Shown piece by piece: positions 50,372 to 62,215 of a stretch of DNA of 64,000 nucleotides. The position numbers and the translations under genes are program-made. The DNA is from Gavia stellata (taxonomy: Eukaryota > Chordata > Aves > Gaviiformes > Gaviidae): contig NC_082637.1 of the NCBI RefSeq assembly GCF_030936135.1, forward strand, positions 11,731,001-11,795,000. The letters run 5' to 3'. The notes under the pieces are model-generated. The model saw only the letters and a list, made by a program, of their open reading frames with translations. It was not told the origin of the DNA and searched no databases. Position 1 is the stretch's first letter. Each line of letters starts with the position of its first letter.

Positions 50372-53300
50372 CGGATCGTGGGTTGGATAGACATCTTTAT
50401 TTCTGATGTTTGGCCAGTCTTTTATTCCTGGGAGTCAGGATGAGTTCTTTACAGGGACCAGATGAACCCCATCAGCATCCTGTTGGCCTTTCTCCATCTT
50501 CTGTTGAGTTGGGGCCGCTGCCCACCATCAGGAATAAAGCAGTGCACTTGGTAGCCTTAAAACTGAGCTGGTCTGACTATTCTGTACTCCCTATCAGAAC
50601 AAAGCCTCTGTGGCACCACATGCCCTGTTACATGAGTTTATTATATATGATGTCCTTGAGCACATTCACAGCCCTATGGTCACATTTCTGCATAAGGCAT
50701 CTGCGTGCTTTCAAATTGCACTGCTGCAGTTAAACGAAGTGCCATTGAATTGTGCTCCCGCCACCTCCTTGCAAGGCTTTATCAAAGCACGTGGGAAAGC
50801 CACTTCTGCTTCTCAGCTGCTTCATCGGTCTGTACCTTGTGCTACACGGGTACCAGTGAAATTGCCAGGTGTCACGGCACAACACCTTCCTGCGGGATCA
50901 CAAAAGTTTTGCTAAAATTTGCTTTGGGCCAGGTTGTCCAGCTGCTAGAAACTAGTATGTCACTGAGCTAGGGGTATAAATTCAGATGGTCACTACCCTG
51001 TCATACCCTGCCTTTTCTGGGTATCACCTTTGGGCCCCTGTAATCTAACTACAAAAGCAGCAATGTCTCTTATTTCCAGTGACTTTTATGGTGAGGAGAT
51101 GATTTGTTTGCTCAGTGAACAAAGGTAGGAGCCATCTGCTGAGTGTTTGCCCGCGGTCGGACGTCACAGGCGGGCTTCTGAAAACACCCCCAAAGTCACA
51201 GCTCATCTGCCAGATCTGGACTTGTGTAACCAACTGTGGCGCGATGAGCACTATTCTTAGGGACAGCATTTCGGTGGAGTCACACCACCAGGAGGTGTGA
51301 ATCAAGCCCCCGAAAAGAGCAGATGAGAATAATCCCTCACCCACAGACAATGTTGCTCTCATGTCAAGCTTTGCATCTGGAGAGCTTGAGGCTGACGGTG
51401 GGTAACTACGCTGGAGCCTATTCATTTAGGACACGAGTGCATGCAGGGGCTGCCCATGGTCAACCAGACGTCTAGGGCAGATCTGGGAGTAAGCGTAAAG
51501 CTCCCGATTCCCTTCTTTGTGCTTGACCCATACAGCTGCTTTTCTTAAACGTTTGATTTTTATAAATTTATAGGAGAACGAGAAGTTCCTGTAAGGCCTC
51601 TTAATACTTAATTGGTGCTTCAAAGATATTTCCTCTCCATCACTTGGGAGTCTCCTTCACTGAAGGCAGAGCATGAGGGAGGAAAGGCAGATAATGCATT
51701 AGAGGCATGGCTTATAAAATGATGGCTGTCTATGGACTGTTTAACACACCGCCGTGCTGCAGGTTCCCATAGTACCCCTCCCACCTCAGAGTCAGGTTCT
51801 GCTACAGCTCTAAAGGAGTGACAGGGTGTGATGGTGTTAAGCATCACGGAGTGGGGTAAGATCAAGAGCAGAGGCCAACTGCAATTTCCCTGTAGTCGGC
51901 CAAGAGCCCGAGCTGTCAAAGCATGCAGCCCTGGAGTATTGCATGGAAACATAATCGATATCTTACACAGAGCTTCAACTGTATCCGTGGTGTGGGAATG
52001 CAGAGCTTTGAATTGGTAAGGCTGAAGTTTTCCCTAGTTGTTTTTATTGTTTAATATTGATATTCCTTTAGCCCCTGAGGGCCATGAACAAGTTACTTGT
52101 TGAATTAGAAATCTTCATAGTGATTATGAGGAATCCTTTTTTTCTGGTGCTTAGTTTTAATTATAGATTCTAGAATAATGAGAAGGTCCACTATAATACT
52201 CCCTGACCTTACCCTGAAGTCTGTAGTGTCCCAGTGTCCCAAAAGACAGTGTCGGTCAAACAATATCACGAACTTGAACTACTATGGAGAAAATATTGGA
52301 TGTCCAGATTCTTGCAGTTAAGCGTTTGGAAGCTGTTATATCTGGGGTTTTTACAATGCCTAATGGCAATAGGAAACAAAATGAATGGCTCTGGTTCAAT
52401 GGTTTTCCTGACGTAATTAATGGACAGAAATAGAAGGCAGGAATTGAAATAAACCACTCCCATTCTTTTCTTATCCCCCTCTGAGATTTTTGCAGGCAAA
52501 GATCTATAAATTTATGTGAGTGTTTACTGAGTAGTTTTTCCCATGTTGTATGTGACCCTCCGAAATCTGTTGATGCACAAAGGTCAGGTCCCCTGTACTT
52601 ACTTTTTCCTGCAGCTACTGTCTTCTCTTTTTTTAAGTGGCTGTGATATTTTTGTTCATATTAGTGGGCAGGGTGCATCTTTAGATCCAGTTTTTATTAA
52701 AAAATCTGCCAGACTCTGTGTCTGGTGGACACAGACTTGTCAAGCAGTTTAATTCTCTGTATGTTGGGTTTGCAGAAGGTGCTGCTATTCCATTGCTTCT
52801 GTTGTCCATGGAGCCTATATGCAGCACATATCCCATGGTGAAGAATTTTGAAATAAACCAAATTTAACTATGTGTCAGGACATTTAGATCACAGGCAGAG
52901 TTAACCACACCTGGAGATGGCTACATGATGCCAGAAGACAGGCAATATTGTTTATATGATGATCACTGATAAACATTTTTTCTTGCTGGAGTTCTATCAA
53001 TGGGAGGATTTGGCTCTCCCTTCCATTAAGGGTGTTTCCATCTCTGCTATTTCAGAGACTTATTCATTGGCTTGTACAAGGAATAAAACATGAAGTTAAT
53101 GCTGAAGAATGTTGATGTACTTTGTCTGGACATAGCGAAATCCAGTAACTGCCTAAAATGGAATAGCTTCCCACACACACACCTTACGATGGTAATCTTA
53201 AACAATTGGTTTAATGGTGGAAACATGCTGATGTGTGTCAGTTTAGATGTAGAGATCCTGGAATAATGCGTGGATTGGAAGTGGCCTGTGATTCACACTT

Positions 53301-54474
53301 AGTAGCTCCTGTCCTCCCACCAGCTTAGCGATATCTAAAGGCTATTACAATACTACAATCACCATTTTCTCTTCTGTTGAACCAGCAAATCTATTACTGA
53401 ATGAAGGTGCACTGTGTAATATCTGCCTCCTTGTGCTGTCACACCTTAGGTTCCCTGGGAGGGGGTTAATAGGCATCTTCTGGAGAGCTTCTAGGGGGGA
53501 AATTTTAGATGTGCTAGCAACAGATGGCATACATACTTCCAGGACTAAACCTGGATGAGTGCTTGACAAACTTCACATGAAAAGGAAGTCTAGCACACCT
53601 AAAAACTGAAGGGACAGTCCAAGCTGGTGGGCTCAGTATGGTGGATTGAGCCTGTCTATCAGGTGGCAAGAATTGGAACAGAGAGCTCTGATCTTTGAGG
53701 AAGAAAATACCCAGTTCTGTAATCTTGAGCACAGGTCTTTCTCCGGTTTGAAGAAGAGAGATAGGGGAGCAGCCATTGTTGGTGGCTGGAGGAGCTCTCT
53801 GCAATTAGAAGAGGAAACTGGAAATAGGGAACAAAGCTGCAACTCGCTTACTGAAATGGTGAGTTCTTGTATTAGTGGCTGTTTGCACAACACTGCATTC
53901 AAGTGATCTTTGTGGAATAGAAACAAGCCACTGCTCCAAGTTGCTGAGTAGAGAGGCTGCTGAATCAGCTGAAAACAATCATGTGATGTTCTGCTCCTGG
54001 GAGGACCTATAGCTCCCGTGGGGTTGTCCAGCTGAATGGTGCTTCAAAGTCTCAGACAAGTTATAGATAATTAAACTAGCATGCATTTTCTAACACTGCT
54101 TCGTAGGCGCTACCAGCAAAATGTCTTAGTTGTGCCTTGGTTACTGTTTTTAATTCTATTTGGGCATCATGTAAGTGGAGAGACTAATAAAGAGATGATG
54201 TGTCTCTGTCTGTGAGTGACTACATATACCTGTATCTACCTGCTGTTGCACTGGCATAAACTGAGTATCATGTTTTCACCAATTCTGAGAGGAATTCTGT
54301 CTGTTTATCCAGGCTCAGCATGACTGTGTGGGGAAAAGGAAATGTTTTTTGAGCTGCTGTTGGAAACAATGCTATTGCTAAATATAAGCAAGTAAAACAC
54401 AGTTGAAATGGGTTGTGCTGTAATTTTGTTTCCTGTTTTACCAATCCTATTTATTTTCCTTTTTTTCCCTACAG

Positions 54475-54588
54475 AACAATTCAATTAAAACATCGAAATA
54501 CAACTTCTTCACTTTCCTGCCTCTCAACCTGTTTGAACAGTTTCAGCGAATAGCCAACGCTTACTTTCTTTTCTTGCTGATTTTGCAG
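54475..54588 (+). CDS. ATP8B5: ATP8B flippase, coding exon 3 (TM1)
   Basis: 114 bases, 38 codons, phase 0 to 0. The acceptor has a long pyrimidine tract (cctttttttccctacag) and the donor is cag|gtatga. It encodes residues 35-72, from [14 protein letters not shown] through [20 protein letters not shown] to LILQ. The block [21 protein letters not shown] is a hallmark of P4-ATPases, and TM1 begins at about residue 60. KYNFF and LPLN match remembered ATP8B5, whereas ATP8B2 and ATP8B4 have KYNIL. Confidence 0.97.
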
Positions 54589-57133
54589 GTATGAATTCAC
54601 TGTGCTGTTTCTAGCAGATTGCGTTGTCTGCTTTCAAAGCAGGTCTATGTATTGATAGTTGTAATAAACTGCAAGCTATATCCCGGTTATGAATTTGCGT
54701 TTTAGTAATACCTCAAAGTAGATGATAGAAAGTAAGGCAAAAAAAAAGCCATTTCCTCTCTTACCTTTGGTTATGAGGGTTTGAACTAAATGAAGAAAAA
54801 AATGTAATTAAAGTTTTCAACAAATTATGTACCTTTTTCATGCCCTGCCCTACCTACTACCCCTTTGTGTCTCCATCTGAGTGCTCCTGGCTGTCCTTGG
54901 ATTTGCATTACTTATTCCTCCTGTAGTACAGAAGGAAGTTGTCTCTTATCCATAGGTTTGAAGGCAAATTCCGTTGGCAGTCTCAAAGGAAACAGCATGA
55001 AGAAGAACAAATTTGTAACCTGTACTGTTTCTCTGGGAAGGAAGGAGTTAACATCAGGAAGGCTCAAAATTGGAGCTAGTTTGCCTAAAGCTGAATATTG
55101 CTGCTCCCTGCTCAGCAGGGTGAGGAAGGTGTCTAATATGGAGCGTGTCAGACACTGGTAACACTAATGAACCCTGTGGCTTGTAACAGCGCTGAGCTGC
55201 ACCTTGCCCATCGCTGTTGATAATAATACTCTGCCTGAAAGCTGAATGCACTGGAGAAATTGGTATCAGGATTTCTGCCCCTTTGCACTTTGCTAGAATA
55301 TGGATAAATACAGTGTACTGTGTTGTTGCTGAGTCATACTGGAATACACGTTATCAAAAAAGGGTATAATTTTGATTATGTTTCAAGTATGCTATTTTAA
55401 ATTTGACCATTTCAGTGTACACAACTTTGCAAAATTACCTTTTTCAAATGCTCTTTTTCAATTTCAGCCCCAAAAAAAGCATAGGCAAAATTTTGTTAAG
55501 CCTGTAGCAAACTACGTACAATCTTTGCTTATTTACAGGGAACAAATTTGGGAAATTTCAGCCCACGTATATTTTTCAAGAAACTAGTGAAAGTGCCTTT
55601 TCAGCTAAGCTGACAGCGCTGTTCCTGTGTTGTTGTACTGCACTCTAGCTGTTTGTCTATCAAATTCATAGTCTTTCAAATGATATGCCTTAAATTATTC
55701 CACTGTGTCTTTTGTGGAACCATCTAGGAGAGACTGTATATAAAAGCATACAGCTTTTTCTGCTGCCTGCATCAAGGTAGGCTAAAGAAGGCAGCCATTA
55801 GTCTTTTATATATACATATTCCTCCATTTAATTTTTTCCCTCTTCTGCCCACTCACTCCATCCCTGTAGCACTGGGAGTATCTCTTCCTGCATCAGGGGC
55901 GGATGTGGAGGGTAGGCTGTGGGGACTCTGCCTCCCCACTCCTTTGGCACAGCGCAGTAAGACATGCATATTCCCACTTAGGTGAGAATCACAGAATCAC
56001 TAAGGTTAGAAAAGACCTGTAAGATCATCAAGTCCAACCATCAACTAACACCACCGTGCCCATTAAACCATGTCCCACAGTGCCTCATCCACACGTTCCT
56101 TGAACACCTCCAGTGATGGTGACTCCACCACTTCCCTGGGCAGCTTATTCCAGTGTCTCACCACTCTCTCAGTAAAGAAATTTTTCCTAATATCCAGCCT
56201 GAACCTCCCCTGGTGCAATTTGAGGTCATTTCTTCTTGTCCTTATGTGTCTGCAGCCTCCACAGTGGAGCAGGGCTGTGCTTGCCTCTAAACTTCACTCC
56301 TCCTGGCTGGATTTGGTGGTGCCTGTAGGATCTGGGTTGAGACAGTGCAGTGGAAGGAGCGATCTCAAAGAGCAGCTCTCCACCCTTAAGCAGCTGGTTT
56401 AGTGGCATAAATGCCAACTTCACAATGCACGTGGAGTTGACACTGCCCAAATACAATCCGATGGACACAGTGATGCTGGTATCACAGTGCTTCCATCATT
56501 AACGCTGTTCTTCTAGAGGAAGGGGAGAACTACGCTGGGCTAAGACATCCATCTCTGCACCACTGAAGTCGTGACAGAGTCACCTTCAATTCTTGGGTCC
56601 TCTCACTTTTAATGATGTGGGAAACAAAAATGGCTCTGTTGATCTTGGAAGAGCAAGGTCAGCCCTGGCAACAGCTGTGTGTTGTTTATTGAGATGAAGT
56701 TTACTTCGGCAAAATGTGAAGAGTTACTGAAACAAAAAATAGAAGTGTTTGAGGGCTCTGCACAGCAGCCCTTGCTCAGATAGCTCTGGGTCCCTCACAG
56801 CAGGCTTGCCCATGTCAGTGCCTCCAGAGAAATCCGCTGGGACTCTTCAATCCTAATGTTACAAAAAACAAGAAAGAGCAACCCAGTGCACTTCCTGACA
56901 GCTCCATGTTTATATCCTAAATTACAGCTTGTTTTGTAAGCAAAGCGTGGGTTTCCTGGCTGTCCCACCTCTGTGCGGTCACACATACGTGATAGAGCTG
57001 CATTTCTGTCTTTATTGTGTATTCAGATATGACAGAAAAAGGTTAAGTGCAGTTGCCACAGAAAAGTGTTTTGTTTCCGTCTGTTTGCTGAACTGCCAGG
57101 AGAGGCCTCAACTCAGATCTTTTCTTCCTACAG
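54589..57133 (+). other. ATP8B5: Intron, 2.5 kb
   Basis: A GT-AG intron in phase 0. It contains the antisense CR1 at 55986-56241. Short open frames inside it are not recognisable. Confidence 0.9.
55986..56241 (-). mobile_element. CR1 LINE 3' fragment, antisense to the gene
   Basis: Inverted CR1 tail (aatcacagaatcac, then ggttagaaaagacctgtaag), followed by the 3' UTR and the end of the RT reading frame, truncated near 56241 at 'cttcttgtcc'. It is the same subfamily as the copies at 28.4 and 37.9 kb, and shorter. It sits within the intron before coding exon 4. Confidence 0.93.
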
Positions 57134-57232
57134 TTGATCCCTCAGATCTCCTCGCTGGCCTGGTTTACAACGGTGGTGCCCTTAGTGCTGGTGCTGGCTG
57201 TATCGGGAGTCAAGGATGCCATCGATGATTTC
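57134..57232 (+). CDS. ATP8B5: ATP8B flippase, coding exon 4 (TM2)
   Basis: 99 bases, 33 codons, phase 0 to 0, acceptor cttcctacag, donor ttc|gtaaga. It encodes residues 73-105: [17 protein letters not shown], then [16 protein letters not shown]. It contains the TM1-TM2 luminal loop with the conserved PQISSLAW, then TM2 (about 82-98) and the cytosolic KDAIDD. AIDD rather than ATDD again favours ATP8B5 over ATP8B2 and ATP8B4. The PQIS/PEIS region is near the substrate entry gate in P4-ATPases. Confidence 0.97.
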
Positions 57233-58202
57233 GTAAGATCCGTGTTGCTGACCTGTACTTTGGAGTTTGCCTGTGATTCTTCAGCACAATGACTAAAGCA
57301 AACCTCTTAAAATAAACACAGCCGGTGGCAGGCAATTGGACAACTGGTCTGTGGCCAAGATGGGGCCTGAGATTAGATCCCCAAATCTATGGTTCATTAC
57401 CTAAAAAGGAACTAGAATTTCCAAACTGCTGCAGCCCAGCAGCTCCATTTACTTTCTCTGAAACTGCTCAGCACGTCTGAAAATGTGGTCACCAATAGAT
57501 ATGTCTGGACACATGCACAGAAGTCTATTCTTAGGCTTCCACTTGGGAGAGCTCATCCTCTGCCACCCAGCTGCAATGTAGGCAGAAAAAACATCTGGTA
57601 GGAAGTAAGCATACAACCTGCGTGTGATTTTTCAAAGTTGCACAGCTTTGGCCAAAGTTTGCTCCCATCAGAGCTGATGGTCAAAGTCCCATTGACTTCA
57701 CAGGGTGATATTAGAGCTGAGTTTAGCATCTGATTTTCGCTTGTTGTTTAATAATTTTGATGCTCTATGGAGACTCGGTGCAACTTTCCAAATAGGCAGG
57801 TGAGAGGTGGCGAGGTGCTCTCCCAGGGAGCAATGCCAGAACATCCGTGGCCACTTTCCATATCACAGCAGAGGAATGGATTTCTCTGGGTGCTTATCTT
57901 ACAAAACCGTGATGGGCAGGACCAACACCAGTTGAGTCAGGACGGTGCTAAGTGGCATATAAGGCTCTACCCTCCTTCTTCCCTCCAAGAGCAAGCCCCG
58001 TGTTGCCTGTTGGTCTTTGCAGACCAGTTATTCCCTGTGTTACTACCGTCAACACGGGCTCGACTAGGACTCAGTTGTGACTTTAATCTGCCCAACCCAT
58101 TCAGCCAGCTGGGTGGAAACCTAAAATGTTAATGAACGGCTTACAGTTCTTGTGTGCTTGGTTTCCTGGAAATGCCTTTTAACATACTGATCAAATTTTC
58201 AG
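57233..58202 (+). other. ATP8B5: Intron, 970 bp
   Basis: A GT-AG intron in phase 0. The open frame at 57767-58132 inside it has no recognisable content. No repeat identified. Confidence 0.9.
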
Positions 58203-58264
58203 AATCGACACAAAAGCGACAAACACGTCAACAACCGCCCAGTCCAGGTCCTGATCAATGGCAT
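58203..58264 (+). CDS. ATP8B5: ATP8B flippase, coding exon 5
   Basis: 62 bases, 20 codons plus two. Acceptor aaattttcag, donor ggcat|gtaagt. It encodes NRHKSDKHVNNRPVQVLING (106-125) and the first two bases of Met126. The RHKSD..VNNR string is the conserved start of the actuator domain after TM2 in class-1 flippases. Phase 0 to 2 agrees with the next exon. Confidence 0.96.
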
Positions 58265-59860
58265 GTAAGTCCTTTTTCTTTTGCTGTAATTTGGACTGGG
58301 AGGAGCATTTTATTAATAATATTTTTTTTCTGTGTGATTCCCAAGGATCACTAAACTATTTAAAATCGAATTGTCTTTCACGTAGTTAGTTCACCATGCA
58401 GTTCTGGACTATGTGTCTGACGAACAATCCCAAGACACAGTATCACAATCAGTGCAGACATTGTGGCTGTGACCTTGCACTAACAAAAAGTAAACCCTTT
58501 CTGTTCCTGGAGATATATATATATATATATATGTTTAAATAAGCAATACTTTGAGAGTATTGTATTATTTTACTCCTTACCCTGGAAGTGACAAACAAGA
58601 CTATCTTCCCATGTCCATTAATGTTCATAGCATTTATTCCTGCATTAAGCAAAACTAGGCATTATCTAGGCAAGTTATTTTAAATTAAGAAGCAGGAATA
58701 GCTTCCTCATACATGTCATAATACTTTGAGTGTGTGTAGCACTTCTGACTTAGGTGTACTCAAAACATTCCAGCTGTGTGCTTTGGACATTGTACTGCTA
58801 GCACTGTTCTATCCTGCAGAAAAAATAGCAGAGGCTTTGGCTTTTGTAGCAAGCAGATGTGCTGTTTACTTGTGGCTCCATGGAGTCCAACTGTGCATAG
58901 GACACAGCTGTAGACAGCTGTGAAGTCTCTGGTTACTTTTTTTTCTGTACTATAGATAGCAGTATGTTGTGTAAACTCCAACAGATGATCAAACAGTTAA
59001 AAATATAATTGGAAACTGAAGAATAGGAACATACTTTTTGTGCTTTCTGCTAAGTAAACCAGTTTCTTAGTTTACTGTGTATTAGCTACTGTGTCTAGGA
59101 AACATACATTGAAATAGAAATTCTCTACTATTTTGCCTTTGTTCAAAAACTGGAAACCATAGGTCCTGCCCAACTCTGACCAACATTGAAAAAGCAAGGC
59201 TGAGCTGAACTCAAGAATGAAGTCCTATTTTGATAGAGCTCTTGATATTTCTCACCTCTAGATTTTGCATATACAACTGTCATGACTTGGTTACATTGGC
59301 ACTTGCAGTTTAGCTGGCTGTCTGCATGCACATCTTGCTTAGTGCTGTGAAGGCCACTGCAGACATGGGCTTAGCGAGGCACATGCATGGCCAAAGCACC
59401 TGCATTGACCTTCCTGACAGCCAGACCCACACAGAACCATCTCTCTTGCTCTGGCCCTTAATACCACTTAGAAAAACTAACACAACTGGCAATTTTCCCA
59501 GGTGTTTGGGAAGTCTGTTATGCAAAGTAGAGCTTTTTTCTGAGACAATGTGGCCCTTTAGGAGAAGGAAGGGAGTAGTCAGTCCAGAGAGAAGGACAGT
59601 GCACATGGACTGCACTGCCATTGTGGGGATTGGTCTCAACCCTGCACGGGTCACCCCAACCCCTGTTAGAAGTTTTTTGTATTGTGGTGGTCCCTCAGCT
59701 TAGTATGGATCAGGCCACATCATGGCAGACCCTGCTCCATCTCACCAACAGCTCAAGTCCTGATGTGACCTGCAGTCTGGCTTCAGGAGCAGAGCCCCAT
59801 GTCCTACTTTCCCAAGTGGTGTTTGCTTTTTGTGCCTACTTACTAGGAGTTTTCTTGCAG
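58265..59860 (+). other. ATP8B5: Intron, 1.6 kb
   Basis: A GT-AG intron in phase 2, with an (AT)10 microsatellite at 58513-58532. No gene or transposon recognised. Confidence 0.9.
58513..58532. repeat. (AT)10 microsatellite
   Basis: Ten perfect AT units in an intron. Confidence 0.95.
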
Positions 59861-59933
59861 GTTAAAGGATGAAAAATGGATGAATGTCCAAGTGGGAGAT
59901 ATAATAAAACTAGAAAACAACAACTTTGTGACG
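59861..59933 (+). CDS. ATP8B5: ATP8B flippase, coding exon 6 (A domain)
   Basis: 73 bases. Acceptor tttcttgcag, donor acg|gtgagt. The first base completes Met126, then LKDEKWMNVQVGDIIK and LENNNFVT (127-150) follow. WMNV.VGDIIKLENN is the conserved A-domain core of the ATP8B2/B4/B5 group. A threonine follows FV, as in remembered ATP8B5 (PVTAD), where ATP8B2 and ATP8B4 have FVAAD. Confidence 0.97.
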
Positions 59934-60122
59934 GTGAGTACAGTTTCTCTCCATCCTGCTCACAGTTAGTCTCGTAATTACTCTTATCACTCACAAGCAA
60001 ATGAGTCAGTAGTGACGCTAACTGCCTCAGAGACCTGCAGTCTGCAGAAACCACAAGCGGCATTGTGGTGCCATGCCCTCTGACCGTGTGAACTCACGCC
60101 AAGTCTGTCTGTCCGTCTTCAG
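59934..60122 (+). other. ATP8B5: Intron, 189 bp
   Basis: A short GT-AG intron in phase 0. Nothing else in it. Confidence 0.95.
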
Positions 60123-60193
60123 GCCGATCTGCTGTTACTGTCGAGCAGCGAGCCGCACAGCCTGACATACATTGAGACAGCTGAACTGGATGG
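60123..60193 (+). CDS. ATP8B5: ATP8B flippase, coding exon 7 (A domain)
   Basis: 71 bases, 23 codons plus two. Acceptor gtccgtcttcag, donor gatgg|gtaagt. It encodes [20 protein letters not shown], then ELD (151-173) and two bases of Gly174. [11 protein letters not shown] and the ETAELDG lead-in are hallmarks of class-1 P4-ATPases. LTYIETA fits ATP8B5; ATP8B2 and ATP8B4 have LCY(I/V)ETA. Confidence 0.97.
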
Positions 60194-61377
60194 GTAAGTG
60201 AGCCTGGCCCCAGGGTGCAATCACTGCTGCCAGTGCAAGGCCAAATCTTCTCTGGTGACCCTGGGTGCTGCAGACTTACCTGCAATAGCTTTTGTAGCAA
60301 GAGTTTCCTAATACATAGAATAAACTTTGGGTAGGTATCTTGAAAGTAACATGTTCTGGTGGATACTTTTGCCTCTTTCAGTGCAAATGAGGGAGGGACT
60401 CTTCCTTTTATTTTTAGTGACAGTTCTTCTAACACTGAGAGTTAGTTTAAAATGTGTTCTTGCAATATCCCAGGTCACTGGCAGTAGCTTTCTGTTTCTT
60501 GTGTCTCCCTTAGTCTTTTCTCTTAGCCAGATTATCTGGGTGAGATAATCACAACAAATAACTCCAGTAATCTCCTTTGGACTGCTATACCATGATGTTA
60601 ATGCACGGAGACTGCAAAGGCTTACGAATGTTGCTCACCCCAGGGCACAGCAGTCTACAAGTCAGAGGGCTGCAACTAATTTGTATTAATTGGAATAAAC
60701 TAGATCTGACCTCATCTTTATAACCGTATTTGCATTACCTTTGCTGCATTGCCTGGAGCTAGCATCAGCTTGAAGGACTAAGCAAGACCAGAGAGATCAA
60801 GGAATCATGTCTCTCCCAATACCCTACAGACAGCCCTCTGGACTTTCCCTGCCTGATTCCTGCTGAAAACGAGCTTGTAGTTCCTGTGCATGCAAGTGCC
60901 AGGAGGCCCTTAACAAACACAGTGTTTCTTTGACATTGCATTTCAAACTCCCCAGCTAGCTAGTCCCAGGACTTGAGTACTCCTCAGGACTGGAGTGCCA
61001 TGGGAGAAGATCCAGAGCTCTCCTATATGCTCAGATACCTCAGGGTTCAGTGTGGCATGAGTGGCAGGATAGACAGCGAGCTGCTCAGCGAGCTGAGATG
61101 CATGGTCTTGCACATTGTAGTGAAAATGAGAAGACAGAGCCCCTTCACTTTCTTTGGTACCATGGTACCACATCCAGAATTCCCCTTGCTTGCCTGTCTT
61201 TGCAACTGAGAGAGACAGCTACACCCTTTGGCCAGGTAAAAAAAGGCTGCTGATGGCACGGTCCATCAAATGTCTCAAAAGAAGACTGTCCTCAAGAACA
61301 GAAGTGACTTTCAGGGACAGCTTTCGGTTCATATAGGACTTTCGGTTCACGTTTTTCTCTCATGTTATTTGTTACAG
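60194..61377 (+). other. ATP8B5: Intron, 1.2 kb
   Basis: A GT-AG intron splitting Gly174. It contains a 16-bp palindrome at 61155-61170 and, just before the acceptor, two copies of ctttcggttca (61321-61331 and 61339-61349). Confidence 0.9.
61155..61170. repeat. 16-bp perfect palindrome
   Basis: TGGTACCATGGTACCA equals its own reverse complement. No function evident. Confidence 0.95.
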
Positions 61378-61460
61378 TGAAACCAACCTGAAGGTGAAGC
61401 AGGCACTGACAGTCACTGCAGAGCTTGGAGAAGATCTTCAGAAACTGACAGAATTCAATG
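61378..61460 (+). CDS. ATP8B5: ATP8B flippase, coding exon 8 (DGET motif)
   Basis: 83 bases. Acceptor gttacag, donor aatg|gtgagt. The first base completes Gly174. It then encodes ETNLKVKQALTVTAELGEDL and QKLTEFN (175-201), plus one base of Gly202. With exon 7 it forms DGET (173-176). The glutamate of DGET in the A domain drives hydrolysis of the aspartyl-phosphate, so this residue being intact argues for a working enzyme. LKVKQA and FNG match ATP8B5; ATP8B2 has MKVRQA and FDG. Confidence 0.97.
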
Positions 61461-62145
61461 GTGAGTCTACATGGAAAATTCACTTTCCAGAGGACTTGCC
61501 CAAACACCAGAGTCCGGAGAGTGCCTGGGAGTCTTCCTTGCAGGCTGTCCCCTGCTCCCTGCTAGGAGTCCTCTGGATGCAGCAGCAGGAAAACAGAATG
61601 GGTGCATTGCAGTCTGTACAACCTATATAAACAGCATACATAGAGAAAGACATCCCCCTTCACCCGCAGGTCTCAGTGCCATGCATGGCTATAACCTGAA
61701 ACTGCATTGGTGGGAATTCTCCTTCTGGCTGCACACGTGTCTTTCACGTCTGTCTGTCCATGTTGAGACTACCCACCTCAAACCTCCATTCAAGAGTTCA
61801 TGTAATTGCACAGTGGAAACAGTTTTCCCAAAACTGTGTGCTTAGTTCTGATCTCAAAATATTTTCACACTGCATTTTTACATTAATGCAGCAATGCTGA
61901 TGCATGGATTACATTTAGCTTCTGAGCAGCAGCACTTCCCAGACACCGTGCAGACCTGAGGACTAACTGTGCACACAGGACAGGTGACTACTTCCTAGCC
62001 TGAAGCCTTGCCCTGCCAGCATTTCTCTCCTCTCTTGATGCCACAATAAAGACGGCATTTTAAGATACTTAAAAAGACAAGCAGTGCAGATGTGGTTAAC
62101 GGGCAACATATCCTTTCTTAGCACTGTTTTGTGTATCAAATAAAG

Positions 62146-62215
62146 AATAGAATAGAATAGAATAGAATAGAATAGAATAGAATAGAATAGAATAGAATAG
62201 AATAGAATAGAATAG
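62146..62215. repeat. (AATAG)14 pentanucleotide array
   Basis: Fourteen perfect AATAG units directly abutting the 3' end of an inverted CR1. It looks like an expansion of the CR1 tail microsatellite. Confidence 0.97.

Larger units (their letters stand above)
44250..54474 (+). other. ATP8B5: Intron, 10.2 kb
   Basis: A GT-AG intron in phase 0. Contents: an unexplained antisense open frame at 48902-49402, a 20-bp tandem duplication at 48402-48441 and an A-rich purine tract at 50309-50371. I see no CR1 3' end, LTR or other family exon here. Confidence 0.8.
32172..61460 (+). other. ATP8B5: P4-ATPase phospholipid flippase gene, 5' part (8 coding exons seen)
   Basis: The eight exons encode residues 1-201 of a class-1 P4-ATPase. 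P4-ATPases flip phospholipids to the cytosolic leaflet, usually with a CDC50 (TMEM30) partner, in the plasma membrane or the endomembrane/Golgi/acrosomal system. Seen here: N-terminal cytosolic segment 1-59, TM1 about 60-78, TM2 about 82-98, then the A domain with DGET at 173-176. All junctions are GT-AG, in phase and without disruption. The P domain (DKTGT), N domain and TM3-10 lie past the window. The assignment to ATP8B5 rests on remembered family features: [48 protein letters not shown] and FNG. ATP8B2 and ATP8B4 instead have KYNILTFLP, KDATDD and GLCY. Class 1 is near certain; the paralogue is probable. Confidence 0.85.
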
